DNA of 64,000 bases from UBA5239 sp040391785 (GTDB taxonomy: Bacteria > Verrucomicrobiota > Lentisphaeria > Victivallales > Victivallaceae): contig JBEBXH010000009.1 in NCBI GenBank assembly GCA_040391785.1, positions 47,394 to 111,393 of the forward strand. Direction: 5' to 3'. Shown here piece by piece: positions 49,033 to 57,028 of the stretch. A program made the position numbers and the translations under genes. Each line of letters begins with the position of its first letter. The stretch's first letter is position 1. The notes under the pieces were generated by a model. It did no database searches, was not told the DNA's origin, and saw only the letters and a program-made list of their open reading frames with translations.

Positions 49033-52000
49033 ATGATGAAATATATAATTTCACTGTTGTTGCTGTGCATGGGGCTGGCTGCGGCGGCACCGGAACTGCA
49101 ATGGGATTTCAAAAATGCGGTGGTGAAGGATAACGGCACAACGTTTCAGAGTACCGGCAGTAATCGGAAAGCGCAGCTTCGTGCCGCGGACTTCCGCGCG
49201 GGAGCCGGGGTCAACGGCGGCGGGGCTTTGATTTGCGGTCCGGGGAAGGTACATCGGGCCTCGGTCGGGAAACTTGCCGACGCGGCGGCGGATATTGAAA
49301 TCGTGTTCAAGCCCGATGCACCGGTCACGAAAAAGGCGACGCTGTTCGGGTATCAGGAAAATACCTGGGGCAGGGCGTATCTGGGGATTTATATTACCGC
49401 CAAATCGCAGATCGGGGTATTGTTTCAGGTCAATCTGGCGGATAACAAGAAAAAATTCAGTTTGGAATCGGAGCCGGTGGAGATTTCGGCCGACCGCTTC
49501 CACACCGTCCGGGTTACGCTCGAATCCGGCGGAATGGGGCGGATCTATCTGGACGGCAAGCTGTTGGCGGAAGATAATGGCGCGTATTCATTTTCGGACT
49601 TCACCGCACCGCCGGTGGACCAGTATCATCCGCTGACCCAGATCGGCAGTACCTACTTCAATTGCGATGTCGGCGAGCCATTCAGCGGATTGATTGCCGG
49701 TTTGACGATTCGCGGAACGGTCGGCGAGGTGGCAGAGGCGGCCGGTGATTCCGGGGAATCCCGGAGCGATGCCAATATACTGGTACGGCAAACGGCGGCC
49801 GCCCCGGCGATTGACGGCAAATTCGATGATAGCTGCTACAAGGATCTGGAGTGGACGGCCCCGTTTCTGGTGATGGGGGCCATGAGTCAGGATATCAACG
49901 GGTTATGGGTTTCCGCCGATTCGAAATTCCAGAAAACGGCTTCCCGGGCGGCGATGTTTTATCATGACAATACCCTGTATGCGGCCATCAAGGCACCGTT
50001 TCCGGCGGGGATGACGCCGAAGGCCGAGCAGAAAACCGGCGAGAATATCTGGGCGGACGACTGCGTGGAGTTTTTCCTGCATCCCGGAGGGGAGTTTTAT
50101 TATCAGGTTCTGGTGAATGCCAAAGGCGCCTGGCAGGTGTTGAAGTATACGGCGGAAGGCAATTTGCCGGTGCCGTGGCAGCCGGAGGGGATTCAGGCGG
50201 CCGCGACGTTGAATGCCGGTGAGTTCAAGGTCGAAATCGCCGTGCCGTTTGCTTCCATCGGCGAAACTGCTCCGGCGGCGGGAACACTCTGGCGCGGCAA
50301 TTTTGCGCGGGAAGGGGCCACCTGCGGGGGGCTGAGCAGCTGGGCGCCGGTCGGAACGTCGTTCCTGGCGTCGGACCGTTTCGGCAAGCTGGTATTCGGC
50401 AGCCGCCGGGCGTATTTCGAAAAACAGCTGAGCGTGCTGGCGGAGCGGGCCGCCGCATTCTCCGGTAAGGATCGGAATTTAGCCGCCGAGCTCGAGAAAT
50501 TGAAACAGAGTATAGCAACGAACGGTGACAAAGCGGCGGCCTGGACCTCGCTGCATAACCAGTTGGCCGCCGCCGGAAACCTGATCGTCCAGGCGGTCAA
50601 TTCCGGCAAAAAACAGCTGGTATTGGGCGGGGATATCTGGGCCAATTTCGGGCCGGACCGCAAGGTGCCGTTCGGCGCGAACGAGATTGCTGAAATAAGC
50701 TTGAGTGCTCCCCGGGGCGCGCGGGCGACCGGTTCTTTCCTGGTGGCCAATATCACGGCGCGCCCGCTGATGAACAACCTGATTTTCAAGGCGGATAAGG
50801 GCAGTGAAAAGCTTGACAAACTGGTACGTTTCCGTGAGGTCGGCTATATTGAGTTGAACGGCGGAACCATGATTCCCGATCCGATTTTCGAGCTGCCGCT
50901 CGGCAGTATGCTGAGAGTGGCGCCCGGCAGTACCGGGATCATCTGGCTGGATGTGGACTGCCGCAAGCTGGAAGCGGGCACGTATTCCGGCGTGATCACG
51001 CTGTACCCCTCGTACAGCGGTTTCGAACAGAAAGAAATTGCGCTGAAATTAAACGTCAGTCCGGTGGACATCTCCGGGGTGTATGTGCGCAACTGGACCT
51101 ATGCCATCCGTGACCCGTGGACCGTACAGGCGCTCAAGGATTATGAGTTCAACTGTATTATTCCGATTCCCCATCATTATTATCCGCAGTACGATCAGGA
51201 CGGCAAGGCCATATTCCCCCGGCTGGACGCACAGATTCATGCGCTGCTGGACAATGGGGTACCGCTGAAGGAAGTATTCATTCTCTTTTATCCGGAATTT
51301 TCCCTGTGGGCGGATATGAAACTGCCGGATGGCCGCTGGGGTAAATTCATGGAGCCGGACTGGCAGAAGGAACTCGCCAAACGCCTGGTCCTGCTGCGCG
51401 ATTACCTGAAATCAAAGTACGGTATTTCCTACGATCAGTACGCGTTTTATCCGACCGACGAGCCGAATGGCGATCCCGATGATCCGAAAGACAAGGCGTA
51501 TTTCGCCTTTGCCGGCGGTAAATTCATCAAAGGCGTCGACCCGAAGTTCCAGCTTTTCACCAATCCCTACAAGCTGACCGACGGACGCCAGCAGCGGTAT
51601 TTCGAGCTGTTCGAGATCCTGGAGCCGTTTTACCCGCAAATGAACCGCGAACTGATCAAGCAGTACCGCGAAAGCGGCCGGGAAATCTGGACGTATTCCA
51701 TTTTCGAAAAGAGCGTGTCACCCGCCCGTTACCGGCATTTGTTCTGGGAAAATCTGGATGGCGGATTCGAGGGGGCAGCCACGTTTTACGATATGTTTGC
51801 CACCAGCGGCGACGCGTTTAACTCGTACGATTCGCATGACGGCGGCAAGGTGATCGCGGATTACGCGGCCGCTTACCGGAATACAAGATTGGAACAATTG
51901 ACGCCGTCGCGCCGGTTGGAGGCCTGGTATCTGGGCTATGTCGATTTCAAGCTGGCGAAGTTCTGCCGCGAACGCATCGCCGAGCAGAAAAAGCAGGGGC

Positions 52001-52125
52001 TGAATACCGCTGCCGCCGAGGCTGAACTGGCGGAAATCATCCAGCTCGGTTATAAACCGAACGGCAATATGGACGAGGCCCGCGCCAAACTGTTGAGCCT
52101 GGGCGAAAAGCTTATTCGCCGATGA
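49033..52125 (+). CDS. Secreted lectin/CBM9-like/DUF4091 carbohydrate-active protein
   Basis: 1030 residues from MMKYIISLLLL; AGGTGA five bases upstream. Signal peptide of about 18 residues ending AAAA. A concanavalin-like domain (about 20-235, with GGMGRIYLDGKLLAEDN) is followed by a CBM9-like domain (about 250-460: IDGKFDDSCYKD, then WADDCVEFFLHPGG). A helical stretch with Lys/Ala and a beta domain come next. The last third (about 690-1030) resembles DUF4091, a glycosidase-like barrel: YPTDEPNGDP with D809-E810, and NLDGGFEGAATFYD. The product probably degrades or binds an outside polysaccharide. It overlaps the convergent SGNH gene by 14 bases. Substrate unknown. Confidence 0.72.
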   Translation: MMKYIISLLLLCMGLAAAAPELQWDFKNAVVKDNGTTFQSTGSNRKAQLRAADFRAGAGVNGGGALICGPGKVHRASVGKLADAAADIEIVFKPDAPVTKKATLFGYQENTWGRAYLGIYITAKSQIGVLFQVNLADNKKKFSLESEPVEISADRFHTVRVTLESGGMGRIYLDGKLLAEDNGAYSFSDFTAPPVDQYHPLTQIGSTYFNCDVGEPFSGLIAGLTIRGTVGEVAEAAGDSGESRSDANILVRQTAAAPAIDGKFDDSCYKDLEWTAPFLVMGAMSQDINGLWVSADSKFQKTASRAAMFYHDNTLYAAIKAPFPAGMTPKAEQKTGENIWADDCVEFFLHPGGEFYYQVLVNAKGAWQVLKYTAEGNLPVPWQPEGIQAAATLNAGEFKVEIAVPFASIGETAPAAGTLWRGNFAREGATCGGLSSWAPVGTSFLASDRFGKLVFGSRRAYFEKQLSVLAERAAAFSGKDRNLAAELEKLKQSIATNGDKAAAWTSLHNQLAAAGNLIVQAVNSGKKQLVLGGDIWANFGPDRKVPFGANEIAEISLSAPRGARATGSFLVANITARPLMNNLIFKADKGSEKLDKLVRFREVGYIELNGGTMIPDPIFELPLGSMLRVAPGSTGIIWLDVDCRKLEAGTYSGVITLYPSYSGFEQKEIALKLNVSPVDISGVYVRNWTYAIRDPWTVQALKDYEFNCIIPIPHHYYPQYDQDGKAIFPRLDAQIHALLDNGVPLKEVFILFYPEFSLWADMKLPDGRWGKFMEPDWQKELAKRLVLLRDYLKSKYGISYDQYAFYPTDEPNGDPDDPKDKAYFAFAGGKFIKGVDPKFQLFTNPYKLTDGRQQRYFELFEILEPFYPQMNRELIKQYRESGREIWTYSIFEKSVSPARYRHLFWENLDGGFEGAATFYDMFATSGDAFNSYDSHDGGKVIADYAAAYRNTRLEQLTPSRRLEAWYLGYVDFKLAKFCRERIAEQKKQGLNTAAAEAELAEIIQLGYKPNGNMDEARAKLLSLGEKLIRR

Positions 52126-54592
52126 TTTCGTAGAAGCCGGTGCCCTGGCCGAATTTCAACTGCGCGGTGTCGATTTGTTCGACCGCGCAGTTGGTGTTTA
52201 CCAGCGGGATGGCCTTGAACGGCGGATTGAACTGCACCGTCGCGCCGGGGGACGCGTAGCCGCGGAGCACGCGCTCATTGGCGCGGTTCGAGCGCGCATC
52301 GTAGGTGTAGAGCCCCATCACCTGCACCGGGCCGTCGACCGCGGTCAGTTTCAGAGTGTGAACACCGTAGGGACGGTTGAGGATGCCCTTGCGGTTTTCC
52401 ATGAACATGGTGCTGTCGTCGGCGAATTTGTACGGTTCGGCGGCGGAAACGGTGAAGGCTTCCTTGCCGTCGAGCTCGGCTTTCAGCTTGCCGCTGTTTA
52501 CCGCGTCCACCCAGACCACCGAGAAGTCGGTGCCGACGGCGTTGATTTCCACCGATTCTCCGGCCGCAAGCGTGATGGTCCGGCTGCCGTACGGATAGCC
52601 GGTCCTGGATTCATATTTTTGCGGTTTCAGGTCGTTGCCGCGCCAGAGCGGGGAGCTGATGCAGAGGAACTGGCGGTTCGGGCAGACTTTGGAGTCGACG
52701 CCGGTGAATTTGGCGTTTTCAGCATTCATTTCCAGCACGTAGCGGTCGCCGATGGATTGGTTGCCGAAGCGGAAAATGGAGTTGCGCAGGTCGATGCGCG
52801 GGAAGGAGGTACGGGGCGAACCGACATCTTTGCCGTTGATCCGGATTGCGCATTGCTTGCCGGCATAGGAACCCCAGCAGTTAAAGGCGGCATCGTCGAG
52901 GATGAAGGCGTTCGGGCGGAACAGCCGCGGGCTGCCTTCGCGGTAGGGGGCCATTTCGCCCTCCCAACCGTAGGTGTTCGGGTGAACGCGCTCGGGCAGC
53001 TGCAGCTGGGCCTGGCCGGTCACGATGGGATCGTGGCATTCGAAGGCTTGTTCAATCTGCTTGAACCAGATATAATGAGCGGCGGCCTGCGGATGGCCAT
53101 CGGCCGGTACGTTGGCGTAATTGTGGGACGTGCGGTTCATCAGGTCGCTGATCAGGCCGTAGTCGATGACTGGGATCTGGTAGCGCAGGGCGAGCGCCTG
53201 CAGGTCGCCGGGGTTCGGCGTGTAGCTGCCCTGGCGTTGAAACTGGCAAAAGAGGAACTCGGTGCCGGGGTAGTTGCGCTGGATATAGCGGATAGCACCC
53301 TCGAACACGGCGACTTCGTTGGGGGTGTCGGTCTTTTCATTGGCGCCGCTGCCGTAGATGATCAGGTCGGGGCGCGGGCCTTCCGGACGGGCGAAGAGTG
53401 CGGGGTAGAGCTGCTGCCAGGTCTTGCCGGATTTGTGGCCGTTGAGCTCCGGGCTCGGGGCGATCGCGAGATCGCAATAGGCCTTGAGGCCGGAGTGTGA
53501 TTCGCCGATGCAGGAGCCGTCGGCAGCCATGAAGTTGATCAGGATTTTGTCCGCCGGAAGGTTGAACTTGACCATCAGTTCGCGTTTCAACCGGCCGCCG
53601 TAGCTGAAATAGTGGCGGGGCTGCGCGAGATAGTCGTCGAGGTCGGGGCGGTCGAGCATGGAGGCGCTGAATTTGCCGTCGTAGGCGTCGCAGAGCGGTT
53701 TTTTGAAATCGGGGGAGGCGGGATCTTCATTATAGGGGTAGAGCGGGGGATTGGCGCTGGCGCGGTCGATGCTGGAGCCCATTACAATAATATGGATCGG
53801 CTCGCCCTTCCAGAGTTTCTGGATGGTACGCGGGATATGACGGTAGACGGTGGGCGTTTCGCGCAGTTTGCCGACCGGCTGGATGGAGTTTGGGCTCTTG
53901 ATCAGGCCCGGAGCGAATACCCAGGCGTCGTGATCGGTGACGTTGGCGAATTCGATTTCGATACCGGCCAGGTAAGTGTGCTCGGAATTGGAGACGTTTT
54001 TGTCGCTGAAGTCGCCGTTGACGAGGATGTTTTCGATGGAGTAAAGCCTGGTGGCGAAGGGTTTGCCCTCGGGCTGCTCGACGGTGAGGCTGTTCTGCGT
54101 GGCTACCACCAGTTCGCCGCGCGAGTGCTTGGGGAAGGTACGCTTGTCGGCGAACCCGAATTCGCCGGGCGACCAGGTACCGGTCTCGCTGTCGAACTTC
54201 AGTTGTTTAATGCTGGCCTTGACGCCGGGCGTGCCCCAGAAAGTCAGGCTGATCCGGTTGCCGGGGACCAGCCGTGCCTCGGGCAGCGTGAAAAACTGGT
54301 AAATGCGCTTGCCGGCCTCGATTTTGACGCCGTTGCGGACGGCGAGCGGCGGCAGGATCGGCTGCGGAATGTGCGACTCGCGCATGTAGGCGACGTCGGC
54401 CGGGCCGTCGGTGTTCCAGCCGGCGGCGTTGCGCGCCACAAAACTGATGGCCTTGCCGTCGCGGTGGTTCACGTAGGAGTGGAAGTCGAATTCGGGGTTG
54501 ACCAGCAGGTTGCGGAGGTCCTCATAATTGTTGTCTATGGCGGCCAGACCACCGGTCAGGAATACGGCAATAGCCAGGAAGAAAGATTTCAT
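52112..54592 (-). CDS. Large secreted SGNH-hydrolase protein
   Basis: 826 residues. Signal peptide of about 18 residues (ending GGLAA). Beta domains fill about 20-260. An SGNH core follows at about 265-530: VMGSSIDRAS with S274 as nucleophile candidate, GSGANE as the third block, and PADGHPQAAAHY with the Asp-His pair. The C-terminal part (about 540-826) looks like more beta-sandwich modules. The core suggests a carbohydrate esterase, for example removing acetyl groups from glycans outside the cell, complementing the neighbouring secreted protein. It is convergent with that gene and has its own leader region, which holds a period-7 repeat. Confidence 0.72.
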   Translation of the reverse strand: MKSFFLAIAVFLTGGLAAIDNNYEDLRNLLVNPEFDFHSYVNHRDGKAISFVARNAAGWNTDGPADVAYMRESHIPQPILPPLAVRNGVKIEAGKRIYQFFTLPEARLVPGNRISLTFWGTPGVKASIKQLKFDSETGTWSPGEFGFADKRTFPKHSRGELVVATQNSLTVEQPEGKPFATRLYSIENILVNGDFSDKNVSNSEHTYLAGIEIEFANVTDHDAWVFAPGLIKSPNSIQPVGKLRETPTVYRHIPRTIQKLWKGEPIHIIVMGSSIDRASANPPLYPYNEDPASPDFKKPLCDAYDGKFSASMLDRPDLDDYLAQPRHYFSYGGRLKRELMVKFNLPADKILINFMAADGSCIGESHSGLKAYCDLAIAPSPELNGHKSGKTWQQLYPALFARPEGPRPDLIIYGSGANEKTDTPNEVAVFEGAIRYIQRNYPGTEFLFCQFQRQGSYTPNPGDLQALALRYQIPVIDYGLISDLMNRTSHNYANVPADGHPQAAAHYIWFKQIEQAFECHDPIVTGQAQLQLPERVHPNTYGWEGEMAPYREGSPRLFRPNAFILDDAAFNCWGSYAGKQCAIRINGKDVGSPRTSFPRIDLRNSIFRFGNQSIGDRYVLEMNAENAKFTGVDSKVCPNRQFLCISSPLWRGNDLKPQKYESRTGYPYGSRTITLAAGESVEINAVGTDFSVVWVDAVNSGKLKAELDGKEAFTVSAAEPYKFADDSTMFMENRKGILNRPYGVHTLKLTAVDGPVQVMGLYTYDARSNRANERVLRGYASPGATVQFNPPFKAIPLVNTNCAVEQIDTAQLKFGQGTGFYEIIGE

Positions 54593-54616
54593 GGAATACC
54601 TCTATTAGTTTATTTT

Positions 54617-54739
54617 AATTGAAAATTGAGAATTGAAAATTGAAAATTGCGGAAAGGGAAGTGTCCCTTTGACCCTCTTGCATGGAACTGTATCCGGCCG
54701 GGTTAACTTTCCATTTTCCATTGTCAATTGTCAATTCAA
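54617..54739. repeat. Period-7 inverted arrays of AATTGAA units
   Basis: AATTGAA, AATTGAG, AATTGAA, AATTGAA, AATTGCG (54617-54651) face CATTTTC, CATTGTC, AATTGTC, AATTCAA (54712-54739). The arrays lie in the 318-base space between the divergent SGNH and decarboxylase genes, the one long gene-free stretch in this part. The spacer between the arms has no feature I can name. Confidence 0.8.
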
Positions 54740-54843
54740 ATAGTATACCTCTCAGCCGGGGTCTTGTCAAACCGGGGAAAAATATTTTTCACCGCTTGAT
54801 ATGAAATTTATTGCGAGTATATTAATAAGATATAGTTGAAGCG

Positions 54844-54878
54844 ATCCCCTGTCTTTTTGTCAAGTTAAGCCAGGGGAT
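54844..54878 (+). promoter_or_regulatory. Leader hairpin before the decarboxylase gene
   Basis: ATCCCCTG (54844-54851) and CAGGGGAT (54871-54878) are perfect 8-base arms with a 19-base T-containing loop, ending 32 bases before the start region. It may form in the leader RNA and regulate translation, or end upstream transcripts. Confidence 0.45.
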
Positions 54879-54910
54879 TAATTATCTGGTAACAATTTTA
54901 ATGATGGAGC

Positions 54911-56080
54911 TTGACTACATTGAGAGTTAATGTGAATGATTTTTTCTCGGAAGAAGACTGGAACAAGATCATGAACTTTTCGGAACGGCAAGAGACGCCG
55001 TTTCAGCTGATTTTGAAGGATGTCATTAAACAGAAGTATGAGGAGCTTCGGACGAATCTTCCTTATGCCAAGGTTTATTATGCCGTCAAAGCCAATCCGG
55101 CCGAGGAAGTGATTAGTTTGCTGAATGAGCTCGGATCCAGCTTTGACGTGGCGTCTGTCTACGAACTGCGGATGCTCCAGAAACTCGGCGTCTCCGCCGA
55201 CCGGATGAGCTGTGGCAACACCATCAAGAAAACGACCCATATCAAGGAATTCTACGACGCCGGAGTCCGGCTCTTCGTCACCGACAGCGAGTCGGACCTG
55301 CGCAATGTGGCCAAGGCCGCGCCCGGCGCCAAAATATTTGTCCGGCTGCTGACCGAAGGCGTCATGACCGCCGACTGGCCGCTCTCGCGCAAGTTCGGCT
55401 GCCACCCCGACATGGCCTATGACCTGCTGGTGCTGGCCAAGAAACTCGGCCTGGACCCGTACGGCATTTCGTTCCACGTCGGTTCGCAGCAGCGCGATAT
55501 CGCCGCCTGGGACAACGCCATCGCCAAGGTCAAATACCTTTTCGACTGGGTCAAGGAAGAAGGCATCAAGCTGAAATGCATCAACATGGGCGGCGGTTTT
55601 CCGGCTCACTATGTGGAAAAAACCAACTCCATCGAGACCTATGCCAACGAAATCACCCGTTACCTGCAGGAAGACTTCGGCGACGATCTGCCGGAGATCA
55701 TCACCGAGCCCGGCCGTTCACTGGTCGGCGATTCCGGCGTGCTGGTGACCGAAGTGGTGTTGATCGCCCGCAAGTCGCGCACCGCGCTCGAGCGCTGGGT
55801 ATACATCGACGCCGGCAAATTCAACGGCCTGATGGAGACCCTGAACGAATCGATCAAATATCCTCTGTATACATCCAAGCAGGGGCTGGCGGAAAAATGT
55901 ATCCTGGCCGGACCCACCTGCGACAGTGTCGATACGCTGTACGAGGATTATCAGTACGAACTGCCGCTGAACATGGCGGCCGGGGACCGTCTCTACTGGC
56001 TCTCCACCGGTGCCTACACCAGCAGCTACAGCGCTGTGAACTTCAACGGTTTCCCGCCGCTGAAAACCTACGTGATCTGA
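54911..56080 (+). CDS. Ornithine/lysine decarboxylase, alanine-racemase fold
   Basis: 389 residues counting from TTG 54911. It decarboxylates ornithine (or lysine) to putrescine (or cadaverine) with PLP. The PLP Lys is K60 in YYAVKANP. GISFHVGSQ and NMGGGFPAHY are the barrel strands, EPGRSLVG binds phosphate, and C337 in GPTCDSVDTLYE is the active-site Cys of the eukaryotic-type ornithine decarboxylase group. The start is uncertain: TTG 54911, TTG 54920 and GTG 54932 are all possible; GAGAG lies six bases before the GTG. The decarboxylase is probably the source of polyamines. A strong terminator follows. Confidence 0.88.
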   Translation: MTTLRVNVNDFFSEEDWNKIMNFSERQETPFQLILKDVIKQKYEELRTNLPYAKVYYAVKANPAEEVISLLNELGSSFDVASVYELRMLQKLGVSADRMSCGNTIKKTTHIKEFYDAGVRLFVTDSESDLRNVAKAAPGAKIFVRLLTEGVMTADWPLSRKFGCHPDMAYDLLVLAKKLGLDPYGISFHVGSQQRDIAAWDNAIAKVKYLFDWVKEEGIKLKCINMGGGFPAHYVEKTNSIETYANEITRYLQEDFGDDLPEIITEPGRSLVGDSGVLVTEVVLIARKSRTALERWVYIDAGKFNGLMETLNESIKYPLYTSKQGLAEKCILAGPTCDSVDTLYEDYQYELPLNMAAGDRLYWLSTGAYTSSYSAVNFNGFPPLKTYVI

Positions 56081-56104
56081 TCACGTTTCCCGGAAAAGAC
56101 AATT

Positions 56105-56137
56105 GCCGCCGAGGATAAAACCCCGGCGGCTTTTTTT
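56105..56137 (+). terminator. Rho-independent terminator of the decarboxylase gene
   Basis: GCCGCCGAGG-ATAAAA-CCCCGGCGGC with one mismatch, then seven T. An almost identical hairpin recurs at 56902-56938. Confidence 0.85.
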
Positions 56138-56304
56138 ATGTCAACTTTTTATTGGAATCCATTTGTGTTATTCGCAATCCACTATTATAGTGAAATAGGG
56201 TCCCGGGAAAAATCAAAAAGCAAAAGGAGATGGTTCATTATTAATTGGTATGTGAACGGGGTTGAAGAATCAGGTTTTAGTAATTAATATTAAGGATCTA
56301 AAAA

Positions 56305-56835
56305 ATGCACAAGCTCGCAATGTATGCAGGTAGGGCCGCTTTGGTCATTAAAGAGGCGGAAATAAATGAAAATGGGCCGCTTTATGTAAAAATCAAAGGC
56401 CGTAAGTCCGGGTTGCTCGCATGGTTTCTTACTTTGTTGAAGATTGACGTCACAACCACTTTTGAAGTGTATGAAAACCGGATCGAATTTTCCGAGGGAT
56501 CGCTTTCCGGGCGAATCAAAGAAATGATTCCGCTCTCAATGGTATGCAATTTGGGAACCGGTTACCTCAAGCCTGTTATTTGGATGGTACTTGCGATTAT
56601 TTTTCTTTTGCTGGCGATTCCTACTTTTGGGATCACCCTGATTTTTACGCTGCTTTTTGGCTTTTTCTACTTTTATCGCAAATCTATGCTGCTTTATGCT
56701 GTTCCAAACAGTGGCAGTGGGGCAATCATCATTTTCAAGCGCAGTCTGATTGAAAATGTCAACCTCACAGAAGAAGACGCATATCGGATTATTGACCTGA
56801 TCACCAAGCTGGCAGAGCAAAACAGGGCGAAGTAG
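56305..56835 (+). CDS. Small membrane protein of unknown function
   Basis: 176 residues; AAGGAT seven bases before ATG. A soluble N-terminal part (about 1-85) with alternating strands (LYVKIKGRKSG, TTTFEVYENRIEFSEG) may be a PH-like beta domain. Two hydrophobic helices (about 90-110 and 110-127: WMVLAIIFLLLAIPTF, TLIFTLLFGFFYFY) follow and a cytoplasmic tail with a helix (SLIENVNLTEEDAYRIID). AT-rich compared with the decarboxylase gene. It stands alone between two near-identical terminators, which suggests an inserted gene. No family recognised. Confidence 0.65.
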   Translation: MHKLAMYAGRAALVIKEAEINENGPLYVKIKGRKSGLLAWFLTLLKIDVTTTFEVYENRIEFSEGSLSGRIKEMIPLSMVCNLGTGYLKPVIWMVLAIIFLLLAIPTFGITLIFTLLFGFFYFYRKSMLLYAVPNSGSGAIIIFKRSLIENVNLTEEDAYRIIDLITKLAEQNRAK

Positions 56836-56901
56836 AGTTCGTCCGGCCCAGCTGGCATGACAGTTGGTGCCGCTCTGTAATTGAATTATCGGATAAAATA
56901 A

Positions 56902-56938
56902 TTGCCGCCGAGGATAAAACTTCGGCGGCAATTTTTTT
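56902..56938. terminator. Second copy of the GCCGCCGAGG terminator
   Basis: TTGCCGCCGAGG-ATAAAAC-TTCGGCGGCAA followed by seven T. It shares ATTGCCGCCGAGGATAAAAC with the terminator at 56105-56137. Confidence 0.8.
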
Positions 56939-56943
56939 GGGAA

Positions 56944-57028
56944 ATGGGACTAATGGGACGTATGAGACATATGGGAGTGGGGAATTTTCTCTTCCCATCG
57001 GTCCCATTTGTCTCATGAGTCCCATTTT
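56944..57028. repeat. Period-9 inverted arrays of ATGGGACNN units
   Basis: ATGGGACTA, ATGGGACGT, ATGAGACAT, ATGGGAGTG (56944-56979) face TCCCATCGG, TCCCATTTG, TCTCATGAG, TCCCATTTT (56993-57028). The right arm ends at the base before the stop codon of the next gene (57029-57031). Confidence 0.85.
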
